Part shown: positions 34,240-42,905 of the stretch, piece after piece
How the letters are laid out: every line of letters starts with the position of its first letter
Position numbering within the stretch: position 1 is the stretch's first letter
Position numbers and translations under genes: made by a program
The notes under the pieces: model-generated
Seen by the model: only the letters and a program-made list of their open reading frames with translations
What the model was told of the DNA's origin: nothing
Databases searched by the model: none
NCBI GenBank assembly: GCA_021793235.1
Contig: JAJYTD010000036.1
Location: forward strand, 1 to 43,501
Direction: 5' to 3'
DNA length: 43,501 bases
DNA from: Actinomycetes bacterium
GTDB taxonomy: Bacteria > Actinomycetota > Actinomycetes > Streptosporangiales > Streptosporangiaceae

Positions 34240-34267
34240 TTGCCGCAAGGTCACGATCAGGTAGCGT
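34240..34267 (+). promoter_or_regulatory. Candidate divIVA promoter
   Basis: TTGCCG (34240-34245) and TAGCGT (34262-34267) with a 16-base spacer, placing the start site near 34274 and giving a leader of about 32 bases. Just upstream GGAAC and GTTCC (34192-34212) form an additional inverted repeat. Confidence 0.55.
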
Positions 34268-34305
34268 CCCTACGGACAGAGTCCAAGCGCGCCAAGGAGA
34301 CGAAC

Positions 34306-35199
34306 ATGCCGCTGACGCCCGCGGATGTGCGGAATAAGCAGTTCAGTACAACCCGGCTAAGGCCGGGATACGACGAAGAGGAGGTCGACGCTTTCCTCGA
34401 CGAGGTCGAGTCCGAACTCGACCGGTTGATTCAGGAGAACGAGGAACTGCGCGGCAAGCTCGCAGAGTGCCTGCGGGGCAAAGTGCCCAACGCCGGCATG
34501 CAGGACTTCCAGCAGCAGCAATCGCAGGAACAGCTTCCGCCCGAACCTCCGCCGCAGCCCGAGCCGGTCCGTCCGGAACCCGTTCCCCAGCCTCAGGCCA
34601 TGGAGCAGCAGCTCCCGGCGATGGCCGCCAGCATGGGCCTTCCGGGGTCGGAGGAGAACATGGACACCGCCGCGCGGGTCCTTGCTCTGGCTCAGCAGAC
34701 CGCGGACCAGGCCATCTCCGACGCTCGCCGGGAAGCCGACGAAACCCTCGGCCGCGCCCGCCACGAGGCCGACGACATCCTCGGCAAGGCCCGCCGCCAG
34801 GCCGAGCAGATCGTGAACGAGGCTCGTGCCCGCTCCGAGAACCTGGACCGGGACGCCCAGGAGCGCCACCGCCAGGTCATGGGCTCCCTCGTGCAGCAGC
34901 GCGAGGAGCTGGAACACAAGGTCAGCGAGCTGAAGGACTTCGAGCGCGAGTACCGCAGCCGGCTCAAGGACTACTTCGAGCGCCAGTTGCGCGAACTCGC
35001 CGAGGGCGCGAACGACTACAACGCCCCCAACCCCAACCCCAACACCACCGGCGGCTTCCAGACGATGGCACCGAGCGGGGGCTCACCGGCCATGCAGCAC
35101 GGGGGACCGGGCGGTGCGCCGGGGAACCCGTTCGCGCAGCCGGAGCCGGCCCAGCACGGCGGTTTCCACCCGGGCGAGGTACCCAACGACCGTCGTTGA
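34306..35199 (+). CDS. divIVA: DivIVA/Wag31 polar growth protein
   Basis: A 297-residue coiled-coil scaffold that marks poles and directs apical wall growth in actinobacteria. The N-terminal DivIVA domain is 'PLTPADVRNKQFSTTRLRPGYDEEEVDAFLDEVESELDRL' (1-43), followed by a Gln/Pro/Glu-rich linker (about 66-115), a long coiled coil (about 118-240, 'AISDARREADETLGRARHEADDILGKARRQAE...') and a Gly/Pro/Asn-rich tail. ATG 34306 has AGGAG 8 bases upstream; upstream in-frame codons fall on the promoter. Confidence 0.96.
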   Translation: MPLTPADVRNKQFSTTRLRPGYDEEEVDAFLDEVESELDRLIQENEELRGKLAECLRGKVPNAGMQDFQQQQSQEQLPPEPPPQPEPVRPEPVPQPQAMEQQLPAMAASMGLPGSEENMDTAARVLALAQQTADQAISDARREADETLGRARHEADDILGKARRQAEQIVNEARARSENLDRDAQERHRQVMGSLVQQREELEHKVSELKDFEREYRSRLKDYFERQLRELAEGANDYNAPNPNPNTTGGFQTMAPSGGSPAMQHGGPGGAPGNPFAQPEPAQHGGFHPGEVPNDRR

Positions 35200-35264
35200 C
35201 CGGCAGATCGCGGGCGCAGCGCACGCGAACAAGTCGATCCTTGTAGTAAAGGCTCTCTCTTTCC

Positions 35265-36599
35265 GTGTTCATCCTCAGCCTCGCCACCTGCGTGGCGGCT
35301 CTGGTCGTCATCGTGGTCGCGGTGGTGCTCGCAGAGACGACCCTGGTCTACATCGCTCTCGGGCTGGGCGGCATCGCCGCCCTCATGCTCGTGCTCGAAG
35401 TGGTGGGCTACCGCCCTTACCTGAGCGGTCAAGGACGGGAGGGAACCGAGAGGCGGGGGGCTTCTCCCGTAGCGGCATCACGGACGGACGGTTTGGGGAA
35501 GGCGTCCGTCCCACCCGCGGCGGCTGCGGGTCCGATGCCCGCCACCGGGGCCACTAAAGACCGTATGCCCGCGTCGGTTGATGAATCGACGCGGGCTACG
35601 GCGTTCGGGGAGTCGGAGCCGTGGAAGGTCCCGCGGTCCGCAGAGGAGCCGGAAACCCACGAGAGCGGCGGTGGAGCCTCCGCAGAGACGGCAGAGATGG
35701 CGGAGCCTCCGCCTACCGTGGGTCACCCGAAGGATGCGGAACCGGCCGAACCGGCCGAGGAGGAGCCCCAGGCAGCAGAGCCCGAACCGCCGGAGCCCGA
35801 GCCGTTGCCCGAGGTTTTCGCCGAGTCCGCGGTGGAGCCGCCGCCCGCCGGGGAGGTATCGGCTGCGGGCGGCAGAGCAGGACAGGGCGATCGCGGCGCC
35901 TCCGAGCCGGGCACCGGCGCCGACCCGGACCGTGATTCCAGCCACGGCCGGGACCCGGATCAGCTCTCGGGCACCGGCGTGGCCATGTCGGATCCAAAAG
36001 CCGAGGGCGTCGGCGATGAGGAAGCGGGTCCGCAGCCGCCCGGCGGTGCGGACGCGTTCGACGGTGATTCCTTCGGCTCCTTCGTCCAGCGGCTGCAGGA
36101 GGACGGCACGCCGAAGACGCGAGCGCCGCAGAGCGGCAGCGGAACAGACGATGCGGTGGTGGACGCGTTCGCCACCGCGGATGGGGCCGCGGAGCCCGAA
36201 GAGCCCGCGGAGCCCGGCTCTTCCGGCGGCGAGGACGGAATCGGGGCCGCCGATGACGCGTGGCCCGCAGCAGATGAGCCTGTCGGCGCGCCGGAGGCCG
36301 AAGCCGCGGACACGGATTTCGCGCCGGTTGAGAGCAGCGGCACCAGCGGCGCCATCGATGGCACAGACGATGCTGAGGAGGACGAGGAGGCCGGTGCGGC
36401 CGGTGTCTCTGCCGAGGCGGCCGGCCCCGCCGAGGACGCCGAGGACACGGCCGGGGGTAAAGCCGGGCACGAGGCCGGTGGTGCGCCGGACACAGAGGGC
36501 ACCGAAGCCGGCGAGACCACCGGGGCCGCACCGTCAGCAGCGCCCGAACCCGCCGAGGACCCGGACTCGGCCGTCGAGCGCCGACCCGACACGGACTGA
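35265..36599 (+). CDS. Unrecognised two-helix membrane protein with a long acidic tail
   Basis: A 444-residue protein with no family I recognise. Two adjacent membrane helices ('FILSLATCVAALVVIVVAVVLA', residues 2-23, and 'VYIALGLGGIAALMLVLEVVGY', about 28-49) are followed by roughly 390 residues of predicted-disordered, Glu/Asp/Ala/Pro/Gly-rich sequence with PEPEPLPE-type runs. One more ordered island is possible at 'DSFGSFVQRLQEDG' (near 268). GTG 35265 is preceded by AAAGG about 12 bases upstream. It lies 65 bases after divIVA on the same strand, where ileS directly follows divIVA in Streptomyces, and ends before a bidirectional terminator. The composition is biased but the reading frame is long and continuous, so I treat it as a real gene. 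Confidence 0.75.
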   Translation: MFILSLATCVAALVVIVVAVVLAETTLVYIALGLGGIAALMLVLEVVGYRPYLSGQGREGTERRGASPVAASRTDGLGKASVPPAAAAGPMPATGATKDRMPASVDESTRATAFGESEPWKVPRSAEEPETHESGGGASAETAEMAEPPPTVGHPKDAEPAEPAEEEPQAAEPEPPEPEPLPEVFAESAVEPPPAGEVSAAGGRAGQGDRGASEPGTGADPDRDSSHGRDPDQLSGTGVAMSDPKAEGVGDEEAGPQPPGGADAFDGDSFGSFVQRLQEDGTPKTRAPQSGSGTDDAVVDAFATADGAAEPEEPAEPGSSGGEDGIGAADDAWPAADEPVGAPEAEAADTDFAPVESSGTSGAIDGTDDAEEDEEAGAAGVSAEAAGPAEDAEDTAGGKAGHEAGGAPDTEGTEAGETTGAAPSAAPEPAEDPDSAVERRPDTD

Positions 36600-36658
36600 G
36601 CCCCCTTCGCAGGACCGTAGCCAGAGCCGCGGTGCCGCACCAGAACCGCGGGGATGTG

Positions 36659-36693
36659 CGAAGGCCGGGAGAGCGCCGCTCTCCCGGCCTTCG
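36659..36693. terminator. Bidirectional terminator between the acidic-tail gene and ileS
   Basis: CGAAGGCCGGGAGAGC (36659-36674) pairs perfectly with GCTCTCCCGGCCTTCG (36678-36693), a 16-base stem with a GCC loop. It lies between two convergent genes and should stop transcription from both. Confidence 0.85.
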
Positions 36694-36705
36694 TGCAGCG
36701 AGCCC

Positions 36706-39700
36706 TTAGGCGGACCGCGCCTTGCGCAGGGCCACAGTGACGCCGAACTCCTCCGAGGCCACCGTGTAGGCCGCGCCCTCAGGACGGCCCTCGGCGAACG
36801 TGCGGGCGAGCACCTCGCCTGCGATGGAATCCGCGTGCTCGGTCAGCGCCTGCCCGGTGGCCGTGTCGGTGGCCGACCACCACAGGTCGATGCGGTCGGA
36901 GACGTCCAGCCCACTGGACTTGCGGGCATCCTGCACCAGCCGGATCATCTCGCGGGCCAGCCCGGCACGCTGCAGTTCGGGCGTGATGTCCAGGTCGAGC
37001 GCAACCGTCTCGGCGGCCTCCGACGCCACGGTCCATCCCTCGCGCGGCTGCTCGGTGATCAGCAGCTCCTCGGCGCTGATCTCGACCGGCTCGCCCTCGA
37101 CCCGCACGTGCGCCCACCCCGTGGAGCGCACCTGATCCACCAGGGACGCCGGGTCGGCTTCCCGTACGGCATTGGCCACCAGCGGCGTGCGCTCGGCGAA
37201 CCGCTTGCCCAAAGCGCGGAAGTTGGGCTTGACCACGTAGTCCACCAGGTCCCCGCCGACCGCCGACAGGGGGTCGAGCTGCATGACGTTGAGCTCCTCG
37301 GTGACCTGCGCGCGCAACTGCTCCGGAAGCCGGTCGAAGCCGGCCGCGCCCACCAGGGCCCGGGACAGCGGCTGGCGGGTGCGCACCCCCGAATCGACCC
37401 GGGCGGCCCGGCCCAGCTCCACCAGGCGGCGGGTGAGCGCCATCTGCTCGGACAGCTCGGTGTCGATGAGGTCCTCGCGTACCGCGGGCCACGCGGACAG
37501 GTGCACCGACTCCGGTGCCTCGGGCCTGCGCAGCGCCGCCCACACGTGGTCGGTGAGGAACGGCACCAGCGGAGCCATCACCTGGGTGAGCGTCTCCAGC
37601 GCCTCGAACAGCGTGGCGAACGCGGACGCTCCCTCGGATGTCTGCGCCCCGGCCCAGAAACGGCGGCGGGAACGGCGTACGTACCAGTTGGACAGGTCGT
37701 CGACGAACGCGGTGAGCAACCGCCCGGCCGAGGTGGTGTCGAACGCCTCTAGGGCCTCGTCGACCCCTTTGACCACCCGGTTGAGCTCGGAGAGCAGCCA
37801 CCGGTCCAGCAGCGGGCGGTCGGCCGGGGCCGGTGCGTCCGCCAGTCGGCCGTGGTGCCAGGTCTCGCCCGCGTTGGCGTAGAGCGTGAAGAAGGAGACC
37901 GTGCTGTAGTAGGTCAGCAGGACCTTGCGGACGATCTCCTCCAGGGCCGCGTGTCCCACGCGGCGCGGCGCCCACGGCGAACCGCTGGCCGCCATGAACC
38001 AGCGCAGTGCGTCAGCGCCGTGCCGCTCCATGACCTCCATCGGCTCCAGGACGTTGCCGAGGTGCTTGCTCATCTTGCGGCCGTCCTCGGCCAGGATGTG
38101 CCCCAGGCAGACGACGTTCTCGTAGGAGTTGCGCCCGAAGACCAGGGTGCTGACGGCCATGAGCGAGTAGAACCAGCCGCGGGTCTGGTCGATGGCCTCA
38201 CAGATGTACTGGGCGGGGAAATTCGCCTGGAACTTCTCCTCGTTGCGGTGCGGCGCCCCCCACTGGGCGAACGGCATGGAACCGGAGTCGAACCATGCGT
38301 CGATCACCTCAGGGACACGGCGCGCCTCGGCTCCGCAATCGGGGCAGCCGAACACCACGTCGTCGACATAGGGCCGGTGCGGATCGAGTGCGCTGAGATC
38401 GCGGCCGGCGAGTTCGCCCAGTTCGGCGAGTGACCCGACGACCGTGAAATGCTCGTCAGCGCAGTGCCAGACCGGTAGCGGGGTGCCCCAGTAGCGGCTG
38501 CGGGACAGCGCCCAGTCGATGTTGTTGCGCAGCCACTCGCCGTAGCGGCCCTCCTTGACGTTCTCCGGGAACCAGTTGGTCCGGGCGTTCTGCCGCAGCA
38601 ACTGCTCCTTCATCGCCGTCGTCTTGATGTACCAGGACGGCAGCGCGTAGTAGAGAAGCGGGGTGTGGCAGCGCCAGCAGTGCGGGTAGCTGTGCTCATA
38701 GGACTGGCTGCGAAACAGCAGGCCCCGATCGTCGAGATCAGCGGTCAGCGTCGTGTCGGCCGTCTTGAAGAACACCCCGCCCACCAGGTCCAGGCCGGAT
38801 TCGAACGTGCCGTCGGCGCGCACCGGATTGACGACGGGCAGCCCGTAGGCGCGGGCGACCGCCATGTCGTCGGCGCCGAACGCGGGAGACTGGTGCACCA
38901 GGCCGGTACCGTCGTCCACCGTTACGTAGTCGGCGAGCACGATGAAATGCGCGGGCTCCTCGAAGCCGACCAGTTCGAACGGGCGCTGATACGTCCAGCG
39001 CTCCATTTCGGCGCCTTCGAAGCGTTCCCCGGTGAGTTCCCACCCCTCACCCAGAACGGTGGTGACCAGCGTCTCGGCCAACACCAGCCGCTCAGTGCCG
39101 TCCGTGGCGACGACATAGCCCACGTCGGGGTGCACCGCGACGGCGGTGTTGGACACCAGTGTCCACGGTGTCGTCGTCCATACCAGCAGCGAGGTCGGGC
39201 GTTCAGGGGCGGCCAGCGGGCCCGACGTGATCGGGAACCGCACATAGACCGACGGGTCGACGACGGTCTCATACCCCTGCGCCAACTCGTGGTCGGAGAG
39301 GGTCGTGCCACAGCGCGGGCAGTAGGGGCTGATCCGGTAATCGCGGACGAGCAGGCCCTTCTCCCAGATCGTCTTCAGCGCCCACCACGCCGACTCCACG
39401 TACTCCGGGTCCATGGTGCGGTAGGCCTCATCCATGTTCACCCAGTAGCCCATGCGCCGAGTCAGCTCCGTGAAGGCGTCGACGTTGCGCAGGACCGACT
39501 CGCGGCAGCGGGCGTTGAACTCGGCGACCCCGAACTCCTCGATATCCTTCTTGCCGCTCAGCCCGAGTTCCTTTTCGACCGCGACCTCCACGGGCAGGCC
39601 GTGACAGTCCCAGCCGGCCTTGCGGTCGACGTGGAACCCCTTCATCGTCTTGAAGCGGGGGAACACATCCTTGAACACGCGGGCCTCGACATGGTGCACT

Positions 39701-39903
39701 CCCGGCTGCCCGTTGGCGGTCGGGGGACCCTCATAGAAGACCCAGCTCGGACCGCCCCGGGTCTGCTCCAGGGAGCGCTCGAACACCTTGTGCTCGGCCC
39801 AGCGCTCCAGCACGTCGCGCTCCATCCCCGGCAGGTCCACCTGGGCGGGGAGAGCGGGAAGCGAGCGGGATGCGGGGCGTTGCTCATCCGACAACGAAGG
39901 CAC
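36706..39903 (-). CDS. ileS: Isoleucyl-tRNA synthetase (IleS2-like)
   Basis: A 1065-residue class Ia synthetase charging tRNA-Ile. The HIGH-equivalent site is 'PPTANGQPGVHHVEARVFKDVF' with GVHH at residues 68-71; the KMSKS loop is 'GRKMSKHLGN'. The CP1 editing domain is intact ('LLVWTTTPWTLVSNTA' and 'GLVHQSPAFGADD'). The length, the GxHH form and KMSKH indicate the eukaryote-like IleS2 type, which tolerates mupirocin in characterised members. GTG 39903 is used; TTG 39894, eight bases after AAGAGG, is a good alternative. The frame open further upstream is the T-box leader, not protein. Confidence 0.96.
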   Translation of the reverse strand: MPSLSDEQRPASRSLPALPAQVDLPGMERDVLERWAEHKVFERSLEQTRGGPSWVFYEGPPTANGQPGVHHVEARVFKDVFPRFKTMKGFHVDRKAGWDCHGLPVEVAVEKELGLSGKKDIEEFGVAEFNARCRESVLRNVDAFTELTRRMGYWVNMDEAYRTMDPEYVESAWWALKTIWEKGLLVRDYRISPYCPRCGTTLSDHELAQGYETVVDPSVYVRFPITSGPLAAPERPTSLLVWTTTPWTLVSNTAVAVHPDVGYVVATDGTERLVLAETLVTTVLGEGWELTGERFEGAEMERWTYQRPFELVGFEEPAHFIVLADYVTVDDGTGLVHQSPAFGADDMAVARAYGLPVVNPVRADGTFESGLDLVGGVFFKTADTTLTADLDDRGLLFRSQSYEHSYPHCWRCHTPLLYYALPSWYIKTTAMKEQLLRQNARTNWFPENVKEGRYGEWLRNNIDWALSRSRYWGTPLPVWHCADEHFTVVGSLAELGELAGRDLSALDPHRPYVDDVVFGCPDCGAEARRVPEVIDAWFDSGSMPFAQWGAPHRNEEKFQANFPAQYICEAIDQTRGWFYSLMAVSTLVFGRNSYENVVCLGHILAEDGRKMSKHLGNVLEPMEVMERHGADALRWFMAASGSPWAPRRVGHAALEEIVRKVLLTYYSTVSFFTLYANAGETWHHGRLADAPAPADRPLLDRWLLSELNRVVKGVDEALEAFDTTSAGRLLTAFVDDLSNWYVRRSRRRFWAGAQTSEGASAFATLFEALETLTQVMAPLVPFLTDHVWAALRRPEAPESVHLSAWPAVREDLIDTELSEQMALTRRLVELGRAARVDSGVRTRQPLSRALVGAAGFDRLPEQLRAQVTEELNVMQLDPLSAVGGDLVDYVVKPNFRALGKRFAERTPLVANAVREADPASLVDQVRSTGWAHVRVEGEPVEISAEELLITEQPREGWTVASEAAETVALDLDITPELQRAGLAREMIRLVQDARKSSGLDVSDRIDLWWSATDTATGQALTEHADSIAGEVLARTFAEGRPEGAAYTVASEEFGVTVALRKARSA

Positions 39904-40165
39904 CTCTTTTCCATCAGGGATGATCACCTGACGGAGGGACGAGGCCGCAGGCCCCGCGGTACCACCCTCCTTGGGCGACGCCTGATGCGCGCCCCGCTCA
40001 ATTGCCGTTGCTGCCGGTTCTACTGGGCCGCACGCCGACCGGCGCGCCGGGGCCGTTCTTCCGGCGGCTCCGGGGTGATCTTCCCGACGGGCATGCCCCC
40101 GGGCTTCCACCGTCCCCGGGTCGCTCTCGGCTGTGTCCGGCGGTACTCCTCCCCATCCACGCCTT
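39904..40165 (-). ncRNA. T-box riboswitch of ileS (short-stem actinobacterial type)
   Basis: On the minus strand the T-box core AGGGTGGTACCGCG lies at 39968-39955. It forms the antisequestrator bulge, GGAGGG pairing with CCCTCC (39938-39933 region) across GGCC/GGCC. Upstream, AGTA (40147-40144) and GAA (near 40082) make a loop-E pair, and the triplet just after it, ATC (40079-40077), is an isoleucine specifier codon. No U-run terminator follows, so control should be at translation initiation, as described for actinobacterial ileS T-boxes: uncharged tRNA-Ile would free the ribosome-binding site. Confidence 0.88.
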
Positions 40166-40176
40166 GCTGTGACACG

Positions 40177-40230
40177 AGGATAACCCAATCCGGCCCCGCC
40201 TTCCCGTGGTTTTCGGGGCCGGGCATACTA
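40177..40230 (-). promoter_or_regulatory. Candidate ileS promoter elements
   Basis: Two minus-strand -10-like hexamers precede the T-box: TATCCT (40182-40177) and TAGTAT (40230-40225). Neither has a good -35 at standard distance. The first would start the RNA near 40170, just before the T-box. Confidence 0.35.
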
Positions 40231-40270
40231 GCCGCGGAACACCGGAGGATCGGCGACCAGGGGGCAGAGC

Positions 40271-40534
40271 ATGGGCGAGGCGGAGCGGTCGGGGAGCGTA
40301 CTGGTGACACTGCCCGACCGGGAGGACGCAGAGGAGCTGGCCGAGCAGCTGCTGGGGCAGGGATACGAGCCGTGCCTGGTCCACCGCGACATGCTCGCGG
40401 GCGAGGACGACGCGGAGGACGCCGACTGGGTGATCGAGGTCCGCACCGGCCCGCACGGGGGCCCGGCGGTATTCGACGAACCCCACCTCTCGGTCCTCGC
40501 CGAGGACTACGGAGGATTTGCAACGGCCGGATAG
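40271..40534 (+). CDS. Small acidic hypothetical protein
   Basis: An 87-residue acidic soluble protein, 'SGSVLVTLPDREDAEELAEQLLGQGYEPCLVHRDMLAGEDD' then 'ADWVIEVRTGPHGGPAVFDEPHLSVLAEDYGGFA'. The beta-alpha-beta pattern suggests a small ferredoxin-like fold similar in outline to RraB/DUF2007-type proteins, but I do not recognise the family. ATG 40271 has GGGGGC about 5 bases upstream. It is transcribed divergently from the ileS T-box. Confidence 0.7.
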   Translation: MGEAERSGSVLVTLPDREDAEELAEQLLGQGYEPCLVHRDMLAGEDDAEDADWVIEVRTGPHGGPAVFDEPHLSVLAEDYGGFATAG

Positions 40535-40651
40535 GCGGACGGGTGTCCGGATCGGCCCATCGCAGGGACAGCCGGGGCAGGCCACCGGTAAAGGAGCGAA
40601 ACCGGGCGGGCCCGAGGCAGGCCCGGCCTGTACGCGTTGCGCCGTGGTTGG

Positions 40652-40680
40652 TTGATTCGCCCCTGCCGGCCGTTTAAGCT
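40652..40680 (+). promoter_or_regulatory. Promoter for the dksA-like/lspA/rluD operon
   Basis: TTGATT (40652-40657) and TAAGCT (40675-40680) with a 17-base spacer, one of the best sigma-70-type matches in the window. The leader to ATG 40787 would be about 100 bases. Confidence 0.6.
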
Positions 40681-40786
40681 ACCCGGCACCGCGTGGGAAG
40701 AACGCGTGCTTTTTGCCCGTTCTCCCATGTCGGAACGGGGTTCAATGGCCGTTGCCAGGGGGCGCGGCCGGTTGATGAGGAGCCGG

Positions 40787-41266
40787 ATGGTATCGACGAC
40801 CACGACACCGGGGGCAGGGGAACAGGAGTTCCGCGGGGAAGGAACCGAGGGGAAGGCGGACATGAACGAAGCCGCTGATCTGCCTGTCCGCCCGGGTGAG
40901 GACCCGTGGAGCGAAGCGGAGCTGGCCGAGGTGCGCCAGGAACTGGCGGCCGAGGTCGCCCGGCTGCGCGCGGACATCGCCGAGGCCCAGTCGGAGCTGC
41001 AGGAGCGGCTCGCTGATTCCGTGGAGGGGGCCGGTGACGACCCCACCGACACCGGGGCCAAGGCCTACCAGCGCGAGCACGCCCTCGCACTGGCCTACAA
41101 TACTCGTGACCTGCTCGCTCAGAGTGAGCGGGCGATCGAACGGATGGATGCGGGAACCTACGGGGTCTGTGAGTCGTGCGGCAACGCCATCGGCAAGGCG
41201 CGCCTGCAGGCGTTTCCGCGTGCCACACTGTGTGTGCAGTGCAAACAGCGCGAGGAGCGTCGCTGA
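40787..41266 (+). CDS. DksA/TraR-family zinc-finger regulator
   Basis: A 159-residue protein with a low-complexity N-terminus, the actinobacterial motif 'DLPVRPGEDPWSEAELAEVRQEL', a coiled-coil hairpin (about 42-80), 'DTGAKAYQREHALALAYNTRDLLAQSERAIERMDAGTYG' and a C-terminal C4 zinc finger 'CESCGNAIGKARLQAFPRATLCVQC'. Proteins of this group bind RNA polymerase through the secondary channel, but the two-Asp DksA coiled-coil tip is not clearly present. ATG 40787 has GAGGAG four bases upstream; ATG 40862 with GGAAGGCGGAC is an alternative. Confidence 0.88.
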   Translation: MVSTTTTPGAGEQEFRGEGTEGKADMNEAADLPVRPGEDPWSEAELAEVRQELAAEVARLRADIAEAQSELQERLADSVEGAGDDPTDTGAKAYQREHALALAYNTRDLLAQSERAIERMDAGTYGVCESCGNAIGKARLQAFPRATLCVQCKQREERR

Positions 41267-41301
41267 CTGACATAGAGCCCTCCGGGGACGGACATCGGAC
41301 G

Positions 41302-41964
41302 GTGAACGGATCCGTCGCGAGCAGACCGCGGCGGTTCGTTCTTCTGCTCATCGTGGCGGCGCTCGCGCTCGCGGCCGACTACGCCACCAAAGAGATCGCG
41401 CTGGACCGGTTCGTACCCGGCGAGAGCGTCGAAGTCGTGGGCGATCTGCTGAAGTTCACCCTGGTCTTCAACACCGGAGCGGCGTTCTCCATCGGTTCCG
41501 GCGTGCCATGGGTATTCTTCCTGATCGCCTCCGGGGTGGTCGGCTACATCCTGTTCATGGCCCGCAAGTTGTACAGCGTGGGCTGGGCGGTCGCGCTCGG
41601 CCTGATCCTGGGCGGCGCCACCGGCAATCTCATCGACCGTGTGATGCGTCCGCCGGCGCCGCTGCACGGTGCGGTCGTCGACTGGATCCAGATCCCCAAC
41701 TGGCCGGTGTTCAACCTGGCCGATTCCGGCATCGTCGTGGGCGGCGCGCTCGCCATCGTGCTCGCTTTCAAGGGCATCAACCTCGACGGCACCGTGGAAG
41801 CCGAAGGCACCGCGGCACAAGGCGCGCGAACAGGAACCGCCGCACCGCGGACCGCTGGGGGCGAGGACCGCGAGCAGCCCGCCGCACCAGTGCGGGACCA
41901 GCACGAGGACCGGCCGGAACCCGAAGGGGACGCGGAAGAGGACACGGGAGGGGGGCGGCAGTGA
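41302..41964 (+). CDS. lspA: Lipoprotein signal peptidase (signal peptidase II)
   Basis: A 220-residue, four-helix aspartic protease that cuts signal peptides of prolipoproteins. '[23 protein letters not shown]' is helix 1; '[18 protein letters not shown]' the substrate-side motif; catalytic Asp residues are in '[15 protein letters not shown]' and '[22 protein letters not shown]'. A 55-residue acidic tail follows the last helix. GTG 41302 has a weak RBS; a CTG at 41263 has GAGGAG 5 bases upstream and would overlap the previous stop (CTGA), so it is a real alternative start. It overlaps the next gene by four bases (GTGA). Confidence 0.93.
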   Translation: MNGSVASRPRRFVLLLIVAALALAADYATKEIALDRFVPGESVEVVGDLLKFTLVFNTGAAFSIGSGVPWVFFLIASGVVGYILFMARKLYSVGWAVALGLILGGATGNLIDRVMRPPAPLHGAVVDWIQIPNWPVFNLADSGIVVGGALAIVLAFKGINLDGTVEAEGTAAQGARTGTAAPRTAGGEDREQPAAPVRDQHEDRPEPEGDAEEDTGGGRQ

Positions 41965-42905
41965 GCCACCAGGCGACATCCGGCGACCACCGCAGCATGC
42001 CCGTACCGGACGGCCTTGAGGGCGACCGGCTCGACGCGGCCATCGCCCGGCTGTTCGGACTGTCGCGCACCCGCGCCGCCGAACTCATCGCCGACCGGCA
42101 CGTCCTGGTCGACGGTGGCGAGGCGGCCAAGTCCGACCGGGTCCAGGCCGGGGCCTGGCTGGACGTCACCCTGCCGCCGCCCGTGAGCGCACCCGTTGCG
42201 CGTCCCGAGCCCGTTCCGGGGTTGGGCGTCGTCTTCGAGGACGCCGACATCGTCGTCGTGGACAAGCCCACCGGTGTCGTCGCCCACCCCACAGTGGGCT
42301 GGACCGGTCCCACGGTGCTGGAAGGGCTGCTGGCCGCCGGTGTCCAGCTGAGCACCAGCGGGGCCGAGGAACGGCAGGGGATCGTGCACCGGCTGGACGC
42401 CAACACCACCGGCCTCATGGTGCTGGCCAAGAGCGAGGCCGCCTACAGCGTTCTCAAGCGCGCCTTCAAGGAGCGCACCGTGGACAAGCGGTACCACACC
42501 CTCGTCCAGGGCCACCCGGACCCGCTGCGCGGCACCGTCGATGCGCCGATCGGCCGCCACCCCGCCGGGGACGGCCGGTTCGCCGTGGTGACGGGCGGGC
42601 GCCCGTCGCTCACCCACTACGACGCCATCGAGGCGTTCCGCGCCGCCAGCCTGCTGGAGATCCGGCTGGAAACCGGCCGCACCCACCAGATCCGGGTGCA
42701 CATGGCGGCCCTGCGCCACCCCTGTGTCGGCGACCACCTCTACGGGGCCGATCCGACACTGGCCGAGCGGCTCGGTATCCGGCGGCAGTGGCTGCACGCC
42801 GTGGGCCTGGGGTTCGAACATCCGACCGAGGGCCGCCCGATGGAGTTCGAAAGCCCCTACCCCGAGGACCTCGCCCGGGCCCTGGATCAGCTTCGCGAGG
42901 ACTGA
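41961..42905 (+). CDS. RluA/RluD-family pseudouridine synthase
   Basis: A 314-residue enzyme that isomerises uridine to pseudouridine, probably at 23S rRNA helix 69 positions if it is an RluD orthologue. An S4 RNA-binding domain ('[31 protein letters not shown]') precedes the catalytic domain: '[27 protein letters not shown]', catalytic Asp in '[29 protein letters not shown]' (near 146), '[13 protein letters not shown]', '[32 protein letters not shown]'. GTG 41961 has GGGAGGGGGG upstream and overlaps lspA. Its 3' end overlaps the convergent transporter gene by 19 bases. Confidence 0.93.
   Translation: MSHQATSGDHRSMPVPDGLEGDRLDAAIARLFGLSRTRAAELIADRHVLVDGGEAAKSDRVQAGAWLDVTLPPPVSAPVARPEPVPGLGVVFEDADIVVVDKPTGVVAHPTVGWTGPTVLEGLLAAGVQLSTSGAEERQGIVHRLDANTTGLMVLAKSEAAYSVLKRAFKERTVDKRYHTLVQGHPDPLRGTVDAPIGRHPAGDGRFAVVTGGRPSLTHYDAIEAFRAASLLEIRLETGRTHQIRVHMAALRHPCVGDHLYGADPTLAERLGIRRQWLHAVGLGFEHPTEGRPMEFESPYPEDLARALDQLRED

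Noticed and set aside
35578-37752. 724-codon plus-strand frame across the acidic-tail gene and ileS
   Set aside because: Arg/Pro/Ser-rich frame partly antisense to ileS and crossing a strong bidirectional terminator; not a gene.
39904-40188. N-terminal extension of ileS by 95 residues
   Set aside because: The sequence is the T-box leader; the translated extension is low complexity and synthetase homology starts after GTG 39903.
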